Shown: positions 28,291-38,520, numbered from the stretch's first letter. The stretch: 64,000 bases of DNA from JABWBD01 sp040768665 (GCA_040768665.1 JAXGMN010000007.1:248001-312000); one strand, 5' to 3'. Translations and numbers: made by a program. The notes: a model not told the origin generated them from the letters alone.

Positions 28291-28624
28291 GGCAACAGCA
28301 GTCGCTCTCCCCTCCTTTCCGAAAAACCATAGCGAGCGGCGCGCTATGCAAAGAGGGGAATGCCCCTTACAATGACGAGAACACCCGGCTCAGCTCTTGC
28401 CGGAACTCAGTAGGAGAATCAAGAGTAGCGCCGAATGATTGTGTTGGATGAGCAGGTGTTAGGGCGTGAGATTGTCATGGACATGGACCTTTCCGTGGAA
28501 GGAGTGCCGCTGTTGGAGCGAGCGTGTTGGCGCGCAGTTCATCCGTCATTGATCGGTGACCTCCTCGCGAACACGCAACCATTATGCCATCGACGTTGGA
28601 ACACGAACATTTGGAGACTCGGTG

Positions 28625-30109
28625 ATGACTCTATCCGCCTTCGTGATCTTATTGTGTACGACGCCGGGAGCTGATGCGCCGCTTGCGCTGGGCGCGACGC
28701 GCGAGCTGTTCTTGGACGACGCCCTGATCGCCACAAGCCGAAACATCACGCGGCGGGTTCACTCCGCGGAGAAGCATCCCGGGAATCCGCTGCTGCGGCC
28801 TACGGAATCCTGGGAAGGCGAGGACGCCATCCTCTACGGCTCCGTGCTGCGAGAGGAAGGCAAGTACCGTATGTGGTACCACGTCGCGCGCGGCGTCGCC
28901 TACGCCGAGAGCCCTGATGGACTCGCCTGGGTCAAGCCACGGTTGGACGCAGTGCGGATCGACGGTCGCAAGACGAACCTGGTGATCCACGCCAAAGCGT
29001 CCAAAGGGGAGCCGGGTTGGCTTCCTTACTTCTACGAGGTTTTCGGGGTACACCGCGACGATCGGGATCCCGACCCCACGCGCCGCTACAAGATGGGATT
29101 CCTGAGCATTGACCGCGAGTATCGCGGGCCGCTCGAGAGTCCCTTTCACCCCGAACGGCGAGGGCTGGGCGTAGCCGCCAGCAGCGACGGAATCCACTGG
29201 CGGCTGCTGGACAGCTTCGCCACCCACGCCACCATCGACGGCGCCACGCATTGGTGTTGGGACCAGACCCGCGGCAAGTATCTCCTCTTCGGACGCACGA
29301 AACACCTTGATCCCAAACTGCTCGAGGTGTGGAAGGCCGACGACTGGGTGAATCGGTACTACTGGGGCCGCTCGGTGATCCGCGCGGAATCAGCCGACTT
29401 TCTCCATTGGAATTTCAGCGAGCACGGCAAGGCGCCGCTTGTGATGACGGCCGACGCCCAGGATCCGCCGGGCACGGAGATCTACTCCATGCTGGTGTTT
29501 CCTTACGAGTCGGTTTACCTCGGGCTGGTGCAGATGTTTCACAATCGTGCCGATGCCTGCCACCTCGACATCCAATTGGCGGTAAGCCGCGACGGATTGC
29601 ATTTCTCCCGCGTCAGCCCGCGCGAGCCTTTCCTCCCCGTCGGCCCGGTGGCGAGTTGGGACCGCTACAACCAATCGCTGGCCAACAATCCGCCGCCGCT
29701 TGTGGGCGAGGTGCTCCGCTTCTACTACGGCGGCCGCACGCAGCGCCATGGCCCCTATCGAGGTCCGAACATTGGGCAGCGATTTGGTGGCGTCGGCGTG
29801 GCCACGGTGCCGCGCGACCGCTTCGTATCGCTCGGCGCCTCGTTCGACGGCGGCGAAATCGTCACGCAGCCCTTACGCATGACCGGCGCGCGCCTGCATC
29901 TGAATGCCAAGGCCGACTTCGGCCAGATCGTGGTCGAGGCTCTCGATCCCACCGGCAAAATGCTGGCACGATCGCAACCGGTGCGAGCCGATGGCCTGGA
30001 CCTGCCGGTGGCGTGGGAGACGGGATCTTCGCAACAACTGACCGGGCAGGTCGCCCTGCGCATCACGCTTCGCAACGCCCTGCTGTTTTCGCTGTGTTCC
30101 GCGGATTGA
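28625..30109 (+). CDS. Secreted five-bladed propeller glycosidase-like protein (494 aa)
   Basis: A short signal (MTLSAFVILLCTTPGADA) leads into LGATRELFLDDALIA, NPLLRPTESWEGEDAILYG, GKYRMWYHV and SPDGLAWVKP. These repeats are those of GH32/GH43-like five-bladed propellers found widely in Planctomycetota. DDALIA and GEDA carry acidic residues in positions that could be catalytic, though the family is uncharacterised. A beta-sandwich end (LRMTGARLHLNAKADFG ... LRITLRNALLF) follows, as in GH32. Start ATG at 28625 precedes the signal; GTG just before it is in frame. Confidence 0.75.
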   Translation: MTLSAFVILLCTTPGADAPLALGATRELFLDDALIATSRNITRRVHSAEKHPGNPLLRPTESWEGEDAILYGSVLREEGKYRMWYHVARGVAYAESPDGLAWVKPRLDAVRIDGRKTNLVIHAKASKGEPGWLPYFYEVFGVHRDDRDPDPTRRYKMGFLSIDREYRGPLESPFHPERRGLGVAASSDGIHWRLLDSFATHATIDGATHWCWDQTRGKYLLFGRTKHLDPKLLEVWKADDWVNRYYWGRSVIRAESADFLHWNFSEHGKAPLVMTADAQDPPGTEIYSMLVFPYESVYLGLVQMFHNRADACHLDIQLAVSRDGLHFSRVSPREPFLPVGPVASWDRYNQSLANNPPPLVGEVLRFYYGGRTQRHGPYRGPNIGQRFGGVGVATVPRDRFVSLGASFDGGEIVTQPLRMTGARLHLNAKADFGQIVVEALDPTGKMLARSQPVRADGLDLPVAWETGSSQQLTGQVALRITLRNALLFSLCSAD

Positions 30110-30491
30110 GCGACGCGACGTTGCGCGGCTCGGCAGGGACCGTGCGCGCGGCGGGAGCGGGGCGTTGTGCAAAGACGAAATGATAGGAGAACTTGATTTC
30201 CCACAGCCGCTGAGAATAACCTTGCCGAAGGAGGCACCAGTCATCGAGACGCCTGACGCCCGCCCGGTGACGATGCAGGGCAAAGAGCAGGTGCCCCGGC
30301 TCGTCGATGGCTGCCCGCAGATAGCCTCATGCTCAGCGACACGCGCGGCGAAGGCGGGAGCGTGTCTTGCACCCGGTGTACTGCCGGACTAAGATCGGAC
30401 TCGTTGGTGAGGGGTTGTACTGATGACCGGGCGGCGCGCCAAGCTGCCGTTCGGCATTGTTGTTAGGAGTACCCGAGTTGAGGAGCCTGCA
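30110..30491. other. Intergenic region, nothing recognised
   Basis: About 380 bp between two rightward genes. No conserved peptide in any frame; GAGGAG just before 30492 is the ribosome-binding site of the GH2 gene. No promoter pair convincing enough to list. Confidence 0.4.
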
Positions 30492-33332
30492 ATGCTTCAA
30501 CGCCTGCTCGTGCGATCGACCTGTACGCCGCAAATCGTGTTGTCTCGCATTTTGACGGTCATGTTGTGGAATTGCGCCGTCTTGTATTGCGGCGTTTCGG
30601 CCGGCAATGAACCGGTTCCGCTGCCCGAGCATCCGCGGCCGGATTTCCAGCGGAGCCAATGGCGGAATCTGAACGGGACGTGGCAATTCCGTTTCGATGC
30701 CGATGACGCCGGTTTGAAGGAGAAATGGTTCGCCGGCGCGACGCCGTTTCCGCGGAGCATCGTGGTGCCGTTCCCGTGGGGTTCGGCGCTGTCGCAGGTC
30801 GCCGACGAAGCGCCGCTGGCCTGGTACTCGCGGATGGTGCAAGTGCCGCAGTCATGGCAAGGCCGGCGGGTGTTCCTGGTGATCGGGGCGTGCGACTGGG
30901 AGACGCAGGTGTGGCTGGACGGCCAGGCCCTCGGGACGCACCGCGGCGGCTACACGCCGTTTGAGTTCGAGTTGACACCGCACTTGCAGCCGGGCCGCGA
31001 AAGCCGCCTGGTGCTTCGCGTCGACGACCGCCCGCAGCCGTTCAAGCTCGAAGGCAAACAGGGCTACGGCAATGCCCGCGGGATCTGGCAGACCGTGTAT
31101 CTGGAAGCCCGGCCGCAGACGTTTCTCACCGCCGTACAATTCTCGCCCGACATCGATCGCAGCCAGGTCGCTGTAAGGGCCCGGCTGAGCGCCGCCGCCC
31201 CGGCTGGCACGTCGCTGAAACTGCGATTCAAGACCGGCAATCTGCCAGAGGTTTCGCGGGCGGTGGCCGAAGGGGCCAAGGAAGTCCAATTCGAGGTTCC
31301 CATCCCCCACGCCCGCCTGTGGTCGCTGCACGATCCGTTCCTGTACGAAGTGGAAGCCGCTCTTGGCACCGGCGACCAGGAGGACGGCGTCGAAACGTAT
31401 TTCGGCATGAGGAAAATCGGCGTCGTACACCTGCCCGGCACGAAGCACCCGTACATCGCGCTGAACAACCAGCCGTTGTATCTGCAGATGACGCTGGACC
31501 AGTCATACCATCCGGAGGGATTCTACACGTTTCCGAGCGATGCGTTCATGAGGGATGAGATCCTGCGGTCGCGGCGGATCGGGCTGAACGCCAACCGGCT
31601 GCACGTCAAGATCGATGTGCCCCGCAAGTTGTACTGGGCCGATCGGCTGGGCCTATTGCTGATGTGCGACGTGCCCAATAGCTGGGGCGAGCCCGGCGCC
31701 GAAATGCGCGGCGAGATCGAACACGCCCTGCGCGGCATGTTGCAGCGGGATTTCAATCATCCCTCGATCTTCTCCTGGGTGCCGTTCAACGAGACGTGGG
31801 GACTGTTCACCAAGCAAGAGAAAAAGCGGGCCTACCTGCCGGAAACGCAGCAGTGGGTGGCCTCCGTGTACCGCCTGACCAAACAACTCGACCCCACGCG
31901 GCTCGTGGAAGACAACTCGCCCTGCAACCACGACCACGTCGCTACGGACATCAATAGCTGGCACGCCTACCTGCCCGGCTACGAGTGGCGCAAGCACCTG
32001 GAGCAGGTGACGGCCGACACGTTTCCCGGCTCGACGTGGAACTTCGTCACCGGGTGCGCGCAGGGAACCCAGCCGCTTCTGAACAGCGAGTGCGGCAACG
32101 TCTGGGGCTACGAAGGCAGCGCGGGCGACGTGGACTGGTGCTGGGACTACCACATCATGATGAACGAGTTCCGTCGCCACCCGAAGGTCTGCGGCTGGTT
32201 GTACACCGAGCATCACGACGTGATCAATGAATGGAACGGCTACTACCGCTACGACCGCAGCGACAAAGAGACCGGGCTGGAAGAACTGGTCCCCGGCATG
32301 ACGCTCCGCGATCTCCACTCGCCGTGCTACGTTTCCACCGGTTCGGAACTGTGTCGGGATGTGAAGCCCGGCGAGCAGGTCTCGGTGCCGCTGTGGCTGT
32401 CCTTCCTGACGGACCGAGCGCCGAGTCCCCAGTTGCGTCTGCAGGCCACGCTGACCGGCTGGAACCAGTTGGGCCGGAAGCAATGGTTTTCGCACAGCTC
32501 GCGCAACATCGCATTCGAGCCCTGGCTGTCCAAGGAGATTGAGCCGCTGACGGTCACGATGCCCGACAAGCCCGGCCTGGCGATCTTAAGCCTGAGCCTG
32601 GAAGGGGAGTCGGGCGTCGTGTTGCAACGCAACTTCACGGCTTTCCGGGTCAGCGACGGCCCCGCGCTGCGGCAGGAGACCATTACGGGCGACGGCGGTC
32701 AAGTCCGGCTGGTAAGATTCGCGCCCAACAGCTTCACGGCAGCTCAGTGGTCGCTCAAGCAGTGGAACGTGCTGGAGGGCCTGAAGGTCAACGGCGCGGG
32801 GCACGGGTTCTTCGAGTACCGGATGGCGTGGCCGGAGGGCGTGGAGGCTGCCGCGGTCCACGGCGCGTCGCTCGTGTTCGAAGCGTCGGCCAAGCAGTTG
32901 TTCGGCAAAGACCGCGAAGGGGCCAAGCCGCAGGAAGGCGACTTCATGCGGGGCAAGGGAACGCACGATCCGAGCCGGAACCCCAACGCATATCCGATGA
33001 CGGACACCTTCCGTTTCCCCACCGCCGTCCGCGTCCGCGTGGCCGGCCAGGCCATCGGCCAGTTCGACTTGCCCGACGACCCGGCGGATCACCGGGGCAT
33101 CCTCTCCTGGCACGCCCAACCACGAGACCGCAAGCTGCGCGAAGCGGGCTCCTATGGCTACCTCGTCCAGGCCACGATACCGCCCAGCGCCGTGCGTGCC
33201 GCAGCAACGGCCAAGGAACTCGTCGTCCGGCTCGAGGTCGATGCCTCACTTCCCGGCGGCCTGGCCCTGTACGGCGAACGCTTCGGTCGCTATCCGCTCG
33301 ATCCGACAATCGTGCTGTGCGTGAGACGCTGA
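30492..33332 (+). CDS. Glycoside hydrolase family 2 (beta-galactosidase/glucuronidase-like)
   Basis: 946 residues. After a signal segment come the jelly-roll (WRNLNGTWQFRFD, GGYTPFEFELT), the Ig-like domain and the TIM barrel. Glu434 in VPFNETWG is the acid/base and Glu533 in LLNSECGNVWG the nucleophile, both at GH2 positions, so the enzyme should be active on a beta-linked sugar. A C-terminal extension of roughly 300 residues with beta-sandwich character follows the barrel; planctomycetal GH2 proteins often have one. GAGGAG is eight bases before the ATG. Substrate (galactoside, glucuronide or mannoside) cannot be told from the motifs. Confidence 0.93.
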   Translation: MLQRLLVRSTCTPQIVLSRILTVMLWNCAVLYCGVSAGNEPVPLPEHPRPDFQRSQWRNLNGTWQFRFDADDAGLKEKWFAGATPFPRSIVVPFPWGSALSQVADEAPLAWYSRMVQVPQSWQGRRVFLVIGACDWETQVWLDGQALGTHRGGYTPFEFELTPHLQPGRESRLVLRVDDRPQPFKLEGKQGYGNARGIWQTVYLEARPQTFLTAVQFSPDIDRSQVAVRARLSAAAPAGTSLKLRFKTGNLPEVSRAVAEGAKEVQFEVPIPHARLWSLHDPFLYEVEAALGTGDQEDGVETYFGMRKIGVVHLPGTKHPYIALNNQPLYLQMTLDQSYHPEGFYTFPSDAFMRDEILRSRRIGLNANRLHVKIDVPRKLYWADRLGLLLMCDVPNSWGEPGAEMRGEIEHALRGMLQRDFNHPSIFSWVPFNETWGLFTKQEKKRAYLPETQQWVASVYRLTKQLDPTRLVEDNSPCNHDHVATDINSWHAYLPGYEWRKHLEQVTADTFPGSTWNFVTGCAQGTQPLLNSECGNVWGYEGSAGDVDWCWDYHIMMNEFRRHPKVCGWLYTEHHDVINEWNGYYRYDRSDKETGLEELVPGMTLRDLHSPCYVSTGSELCRDVKPGEQVSVPLWLSFLTDRAPSPQLRLQATLTGWNQLGRKQWFSHSSRNIAFEPWLSKEIEPLTVTMPDKPGLAILSLSLEGESGVVLQRNFTAFRVSDGPALRQETITGDGGQVRLVRFAPNSFTAAQWSLKQWNVLEGLKVNGAGHGFFEYRMAWPEGVEAAAVHGASLVFEASAKQLFGKDREGAKPQEGDFMRGKGTHDPSRNPNAYPMTDTFRFPTAVRVRVAGQAIGQFDLPDDPADHRGILSWHAQPRDRKLREAGSYGYLVQATIPPSAVRAAATAKELVVRLEVDASLPGGLALYGERFGRYPLDPTIVLCVRR

Positions 33333-33359
33333 GCCCACCGCGAACTGGAGGAAGCACCA

Positions 33360-33777
33360 TCGTCACAGAAGGGGCAGACCGGCGATCGGCCGATGAGACC
33401 GGAGCAATTTGCACCAATCCATCGTCGCGCCCTGATAAGTGGGCTGTTGCGCTGCTCCAAAGCCAGTCTCCGGCATCGGACACCAGACCAGCCCGCACCG
33501 GATTCAACTCCACGTATCGTGCCGTCGCCACCCAATACGGCTCGTCCATCACGAAAGAAGCAAAATGCCCCTGCCATAGGTAGCCGGGCTATTTCTCGCA
33601 GAAGTTGATCCGACGCGTGTAACGTCGGTGAGCCTCGCCGATGGTCCGCGTCAGTCTCCACCAACTACGCCCGAACGGGTCGCCGTCTGATCTCACACTG
33701 CGTCTGGTGGCACTGCCGCACGCCTTCCCGCCACTTCTCGCAGTCGGCCGCGGAAAAGACAGCTCCTGTTGCCGCAC
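33360..33777 (-). pseudogene. REP-associated tyrosine transposase (RAYT), decayed
   Basis: The minus strand reads RTIGEAHRRYTRRINFCEK, then an in-frame TAG at 33589, then PGYLWQGHFASFVMDEPYW and ARYVELNPVRAGLV and WSSATAHLSG. These are the C-terminal motifs of the Y1-type RAYT family. The HUH region is absent and the upstream part is in a different frame. A RAYT usually serves palindromic REP-type repeats, of which this window has several. Confidence 0.85.
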
Positions 33778-33799
33778 TCAGCCGGCGCAGCCATGATGC

Positions 33800-34513
33800 T
33801 CAGAGCTGTTTCAGGAGAATATCCTTGAACTGCACCGTCATGGGCTCACCCGATCGTAGTTGCAGTCCGAGGATGCCCTTCAGATCGAAGTGCCCTTCCT
33901 CCTGATCGATCAATTCGGAGCACTTCACGCCGTTGATCTGGAGAATGATGTGCTGGCCTTGGGCCGTTATGTGATAATCGTTCCACTCTCCCGGCGGCTT
34001 CATGGTCGCCTTCCCGCCAAGGTTGGTGGCCGTTCGTTTGCCCGATGCGTCGATGACCGTCTTCTGTCCATTGGCGGTCAGCAGTTCAGGGCCTTTTCGC
34101 GAGTGCAATTCGTCGCAGACGCCGCCCAGATAAGGGCCTCTCTGATAGATGTCTGCCTGATAGCCGACCGGCAATCCATCCGGATTGAGCACGCTGCGAA
34201 ACTGAACCCCCGAGTTGCAGCCGTTTCCCGTCACGCGGAACTTGAGCTTCAGCTCGAAATCGGCCACGTCGCCGCCCTGCCACACCATGAATTGATTGGA
34301 AGTGCATGGGTTCTCCGGCGTCGACTGCCCCGTGATCGCACCATCCCGCACCGACCAGTAACTCATGTCGCGCGCCTTCCAACCCTCCAACGATTCGCCG
34401 TCGAAGATAAACTGGAATTCCCCTCCCGACAACGACTCTGCCGACAGCGACCCGGAAGTCAGGACGACGGATAGGCACACGACTAAAGGGGCCAACGGAG
34501 ATCTTAGTTTCAT
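33800..34513 (-). CDS. Secreted DUF1080 (3-keto-disaccharide hydrolase-type) protein
   Basis: 237 residues: signal peptide (LAPLVVCLSVVLTSGSLSA), then one concanavalin-like jelly roll with FIFDGESLEGWKA, YWSVRDGAITGQST, GNGCNSGVQFRS and WNDYHITAQGQHIILQINGV. These are the DUF1080 signatures; some members cleave 3-keto-glycosides, others only bind. Many copies occur in Planctomycetota genomes. AGGAGG nine bases before ATG 34513 fixes the start. Its left neighbour (34852) is leftward too, with an unrelated fragment between. Confidence 0.92.
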   Translation of the reverse strand: MKLRSPLAPLVVCLSVVLTSGSLSAESLSGGEFQFIFDGESLEGWKARDMSYWSVRDGAITGQSTPENPCTSNQFMVWQGGDVADFELKLKFRVTGNGCNSGVQFRSVLNPDGLPVGYQADIYQRGPYLGGVCDELHSRKGPELLTANGQKTVIDASGKRTATNLGGKATMKPPGEWNDYHITAQGQHIILQINGVKCSELIDQEEGHFDLKGILGLQLRSGEPMTVQFKDILLKQL

Positions 34514-34649
34514 GGCGAAGAACCTCCTGAATCCAAAAATGGAATTCTCACCGGCACAGACCGTTGCGCGTGCATCGAGCGGCTCATCGTCTGTGATGCG
34601 CACATCGATCGTTGCCGATTTAGTCTATCGGTCGGCCGGTTCATCTTCA

Positions 34650-34842
34650 AGACAGTAGTCGGCTGGTTGCTGGCGATGGACTGTCCGGAGCGGGTCGACC
34701 GGCTGGTGGCCATCTCCGGCGCATCCCACAGCTTACGCCCGGGCGGGCATCAAGCAGAAGTTGCGGGCCTGGTACGCCTTGTTCTTTCAGTTCCCGGGGC
34801 TGGCCGAGTGGTTTCTGTCGGCCAGCGATTGCGAGATTGCGT
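34650..34842 (+). pseudogene. Alpha/beta-hydrolase (epoxide-hydrolase-like) fragment
   Basis: The plus strand reads VVGWLLAMDCPERVDRLVAI and, after a one-base shift, AYARAGIKQKLRAWYALFFQ with FPGLAEWFLSASD. These are the segments just after the nucleophile elbow of epoxide-hydrolase-like proteins. Only about 60 residues remain; the catalytic motifs lie outside. Confidence 0.65.
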
Positions 34843-34851
34843 AGCCGAGAT

Positions 34852-35736
34852 TCACTTGAGCAACCGGTCGATCAGGTATTCCGTGGAATTCGCATATGGC
34901 GGATCGGGCCGGCCTGGGCAGACGAGCGCCACGTCGACGCCCAGGGCTTTGAGCCGCTCTTCCAACTTGAGGCCCATGATGGCCGAGTGGGTCGGATCCT
35001 TCGGCGAGGAGCCGACTACCGGAACCTCGCCGCCGTAGAACAGCCCGATCGGTGGATCGTCTTTGGAAACGTGCTCGATCGGCGAATACTCCCTGATCCA
35101 CTTCAGCATCTCTTCGCGATGATCGATCAGGCTCTGGATATCCGGCAGAGCGAAGGCATGGGCGCCGTATCGGTAATTGGGCATCCATTCGCGCAATTCC
35201 TTCGGATCGAGCGAGACCTGCGCTCCGTTGACAGCGGCGCAATAGAGTCGGGTCGATTCGCGAGCGACCGGATCGTCGCTCTTGGGATCGGCCATGTCGT
35301 CGTGGAAGGCCAGCCACAGCGAAGAGCAAGCGCCGGCCGAGCCTCCGGTGGCGCCGATCCGCTTCTTGTCGAGGTTCCATTCGGCCGCCTTGGAACGCAC
35401 GAATTGCAGGGCCCGGGCGGCATCTTCCAGAGGCGCCTTGACCGGCGGCTCGATCTTCTGTTCCACGGCGATCTTCACGTAGCGGTAATTGACGGCAACG
35501 ACCGAGATGCCCTTGTCGAGGAACGCCTTGGGGTTTGTCTTCTTGTCGCCGTTCTGCCAGCCCCCGCCGTGAATGTAGAACACCACCGGCGTCGGCTGGT
35601 CCGAAGCAGCCTGGTACAAATCAAGCGCCTGCCGCGGATGGCTGCCGTAAGGCACGTCGATGAGTTGCTTGGGGTCAGCGGCCTGGCTCCATTGCACGAC
35701 GAAAAGCAGTGCGATAAAGAGAACGATCTTCTTCAT
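34852..35736 (-). CDS. Secreted HSL/BD-FAE-type carboxylesterase
   Basis: 294 residues with a signal peptide (IVLFIALLFVVQWSQA). HGGGW (56-60) is the oxyanion motif and Ser133 in GATGGSAGA the nucleophile, placing it in the hormone-sensitive-lipase/bacterial feruloyl-or-acetyl esterase group. The Asp/His pair should be in the C-terminal third (GVDVALVCPGRPD), where the expected catalytic His is not obvious, so activity should be tested. Esters on plant polysaccharides are likely targets given the neighbours. GGAGC precedes the ATG. Confidence 0.85.
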   Translation of the reverse strand: MKKIVLFIALLFVVQWSQAADPKQLIDVPYGSHPRQALDLYQAASDQPTPVVFYIHGGGWQNGDKKTNPKAFLDKGISVVAVNYRYVKIAVEQKIEPPVKAPLEDAARALQFVRSKAAEWNLDKKRIGATGGSAGACSSLWLAFHDDMADPKSDDPVARESTRLYCAAVNGAQVSLDPKELREWMPNYRYGAHAFALPDIQSLIDHREEMLKWIREYSPIEHVSKDDPPIGLFYGGEVPVVGSSPKDPTHSAIMGLKLEERLKALGVDVALVCPGRPDPPYANSTEYLIDRLLK

Positions 35737-35809
35737 GAGGTGGGCTCCGATAGGTGTTCGTTGTTACGTCACTACACAAAGGTTGTCTGCCGGGAAGGGT
35801 TATTTCCGT

Positions 35810-35949
35810 TCAGATCTTGTTGAACTGCGCCAGCACGAAGATGCCGTTTCGCTCAAAGCAGTCGACGATCTTCTTGACCGCTTCCCAATCGGGCGCAAGC
35901 GGGTTGAAGCGAACATCGGCGAGCCCCAACCAGCCGGAGCGGAGCAGGG
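35810..35949 (-). pseudogene. Short C-terminal fragment, unidentified
   Basis: On the minus strand RSGWLGLADVRFNPLAPDWE and CFERNGIFVLAQFNKI run to a stop at 35810 with good protein character. It looks like the last 40 residues of an enzyme, but no family can be named. It lies between the ThuA-like gene and the esterase. Confidence 0.35.
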
Positions 35950-36831
35950 CTATTCCCGAACACTTGCCTTGTCCGGCCCCGGGAAATCATCGGGGACCTT
36001 CTGGGTCACCTTCCCGCTGGCAGCCCATTCGGCGGCGCGTTGAAATGTCACAATGAAGGCGACACTCTTCAATTGCTCGGGGGCATGTCCCAGCGCATTC
36101 TGCACCACGCGACCTTTCCCGTACTGGACAGTAAACAACAGAGGCTCGTTCTCGCCGGATCCGCCCTTATCTGCGGGGGCGAAAGCGGTTGCCAGCACGG
36201 TCAGGTTTTTCGCGGGACCGCGAAGCCAGCCGTAGAGTTCGTCATCCACGTGCATGAACTTGGCAGGCAGCCCCTTAGTGATCGGATGGTCGGGGTCGCG
36301 GACGACCAATTGGAAAGGCTGCGCGGGGCCGTGCGATCCGGTCTTCTTGCTGTCTGGGGCCGGATCGCGAGCCACTTTGCCGTCCCGCCAGCGAATATAG
36401 GGCCCCCACTCCGGAGTTCGGCGGCCCCAGCCGCCGAGGCCGATGATTTCGTTGTATTCCTTCCAGTTGGGAAACGCGGCGCAGGCAAAGTGGTAGATCA
36501 CGACACCGCCGCCGCCCTGGACATAATCAACAAACGCCTTCTTGGTCTCTTCCGGCCAATCGTCGCCCTGGTAGTTGCAGACCACGACGTTGTAGGCTGC
36601 GAAGTTCGGTTTGAAGACGCTCATGTCCTGCCCCTTCGGCGGCGACGTGGCGACATCCACCTTGAACAAACCGGTCTCTTCGAGAAGTTGCTTCAAAACC
36701 GGCGAAGTGCTTTTCCAGTCGTGGCCGTTCTGACCATCGACGATTAACGCCGAATACGGCGGCTCTGCTACGGCGAGTGCCGCCATCATGATCCAAAGCC
36801 CCAACGGGGTCATCCAGTCTCTGCGAAACAT
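35950..36831 (-). CDS. ThuA-like (trehalose-utilisation-type) protein, secreted
   Basis: 293 residues with a short signal (WIMMAALAVA). A class-I-glutamine-amidotransferase-like fold: SALIVDGQNGHDW, YNVVVCNYQGDDWPEE, GGGGVVIYHFACAAFPNW and DPDHPITKGLP are ThuA signatures. Enzyme function of the family is unproven; it travels with sugar-oxidation and DUF1080 genes, as here. The ATG at 36831 has GGAGG eight bases upstream; a GTG three codons earlier is in frame. Confidence 0.9.
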   Translation of the reverse strand: MFRRDWMTPLGLWIMMAALAVAEPPYSALIVDGQNGHDWKSTSPVLKQLLEETGLFKVDVATSPPKGQDMSVFKPNFAAYNVVVCNYQGDDWPEETKKAFVDYVQGGGGVVIYHFACAAFPNWKEYNEIIGLGGWGRRTPEWGPYIRWRDGKVARDPAPDSKKTGSHGPAQPFQLVVRDPDHPITKGLPAKFMHVDDELYGWLRGPAKNLTVLATAFAPADKGGSGENEPLLFTVQYGKGRVVQNALGHAPEQLKSVAFIVTFQRAAEWAASGKVTQKVPDDFPGPDKASVRE

Positions 36832-37311
36832 CGCTTCCACCCTCCATCAAGGGGTCAGTAAATCGAGAACAACCGCTACTGCGTATGGTTATATACTCGC
36901 GGCCATGAAGATTTCAAATTTGCAGATGAAATCGCGGTTCCGGACTCCACGGCGGCGCAACGCGCGGCCCGCGGCGGGGAGTTCGGTCGGCTTGAGCGAG
37001 GCCGGGTGATTCGGGAAATCCAATGGGGTTGCGTCGCATCCAAGTCGAGTCGCGACGCCTCTGCGTGGTACTGGCAGGAATCGCTCTTCACGTTGGCGGT
37101 GGTCGCTGCGATCGGCGTGTACGGGTTCTCGCCGCAGCGAGAGAACACGCCTGCCCCGCTCGGGACAGTAATTGCCCGCAGCCCAAGGGGAGAACGCATG
37201 TCCCCACGACGAGACACGTCTTGATCAAGTTACTGGTCATACATCACCTCACAAGATTAGAAACCTGCTTCACTGCTTCCGGCGGAGAACACTCGCCACC
37301 TGGCTATCGCG
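36832..37311. other. 480-bp intergenic region, no recognised gene
   Basis: Frames on both strands are open but none reads as a known protein. On the plus strand a piece around 37069-37130 (WQESLFTLAVVAAIGVYGF) could be a membrane segment of a lost small protein. No clear promoter or hairpin. Confidence 0.3.
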
Positions 37312-37587
37312 TCACTTTCCCGGATGGTCGTAGTACCACGTCGGCGGCGTGAACCGTTTGACACGCGGGTTGATCGTGGGTGCGTAGTCCAAGAATTCTC
37401 TCCGAGCGGCGGATTGGCTGCCGTACGGTCCCATCCACAATGAAACGTCCGATTCGTACTGAATCAACCAGTACCAACCCGAAGCCGCCTCAGGAGTTTG
37501 CAGCCGCACCGTCTTAACCGCCGCAATCGGAATGACCGTGGACTGCGTCGGCCGCGGCTGCGCCGCGACCAGTTCATCCGTGCTCAC
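37312..37587 (-). CDS. Hypothetical small protein (91 aa)
   Basis: Reads MSTDELVAAQPRPTQSTV, then GWYWLIQYESDVSLWMGPYG and ends PTWYYDHPGK, rich in aromatic residues and plausible as a small globular domain. No known family. The start lies eight bases from the start of the divergent lectin-like gene, so one of the two starts is probably wrong. Confidence 0.45.
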   Translation of the reverse strand: MSTDELVAAQPRPTQSTVIPIAAVKTVRLQTPEAASGWYWLIQYESDVSLWMGPYGSQSAARREFLDYAPTINPRVKRFTPPTWYYDHPGK

Positions 37588-37595
37588 GCCGTCCG

Positions 37596-38420
37596 GTGGT
37601 GTTGGTGGGAGTGATCGTTTGGCAACTTCTGCCGAGACCGCCGCATCCAGACGCGGTTCGTTGGTCCGAGAGGGACGGCGGCAACGGACACTGGTACGCG
37701 GCGATTATCGATCCTCATGGGATCTCGTGGGCCGAGGCCGATCAACGAGCATGGGCGATGAATGGGCACCTCGTCACAATTACATCACCTGCAGAAGACG
37801 ACTTTGTAGTCCGCTTGCTCAACGACGCACGGTACTGGTACGCCGCCCCTGACACTGGATTCATGCGGGGACCGTGGATCGGTGCGGTGCAATTGGAGGG
37901 GGCGCGCGAACCCGATGGGGGCTGGCGATGGGTGACTGGGGAGCCGTTATTATACAGCAATTGGAGAAACGATGAGCCTAATGATGGCCGATCGCCTTAC
38001 GGGCCGCAACAAAGGATCTTTTACCACACAGAAAGCACCGAGTGGTTAAAAGCGCAGTGGGGCGATGCGGGCGATGCGACGTCGCTCGAACGCGGCCTAC
38101 GATCTTTTGTCGTGGAATTCGACGGGTTTCCTCTGCCAAGAGAACACTGCAAGGACGATCCGTATGCCAGCCTGGTCCTCCAGCCCTCGCCGACCAATCA
38201 CATCAGTCTGGTCGCACGCGGGCAGAAGACAGAATTACTACTACGACGAAGATTTGCCGAAAAAACACGCACCGCTTTCGTGATTCCTGGAGTCTATTCT
38301 TGGGAAATCCTGGACGGATCGAACGACAATCAGCGCATCGGCAAAGGCAGCATCGAACTCCGAGGAGGCGAGCGGGTGGAGTTCACGCCCGATGGTCGCG
38401 TGCTGCAGTCGGGGATGTAG
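37596..38420 (+). CDS. C-type-lectin-domain protein with membrane anchor
   Basis: A hydrophobic N-terminus (VVLVGVIVWQLL) precedes a C-type lectin-like domain: WAEADQRAWAMNGHLVTITS, IGAVQLEGAREPDGGWRWV and LYSNWRNDEPND give the WIG, WVTGE and calcium-site-like motifs. The final 80 residues form a small beta domain (TPDGRVLQ). In Planctomycetota such domains are common and poorly characterised; carbohydrate binding at the cell surface is the usual guess. The start is the GTG at 37596; no ribosome-binding site is evident. Confidence 0.78.
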   Translation: MVLVGVIVWQLLPRPPHPDAVRWSERDGGNGHWYAAIIDPHGISWAEADQRAWAMNGHLVTITSPAEDDFVVRLLNDARYWYAAPDTGFMRGPWIGAVQLEGAREPDGGWRWVTGEPLLYSNWRNDEPNDGRSPYGPQQRIFYHTESTEWLKAQWGDAGDATSLERGLRSFVVEFDGFPLPREHCKDDPYASLVLQPSPTNHISLVARGQKTELLLRRRFAEKTRTAFVIPGVYSWEILDGSNDNQRIGKGSIELRGGERVEFTPDGRVLQSGM

Positions 38421-38520
38421 GCAACGGAGGTCACCAAATGACAGGAAGACCTTCGACAACTTTTCGCCAAGAACCGTTCACCCTTGTTCAGGATCGGGCG
38501 ATCGAAGGAAATCGCCACCC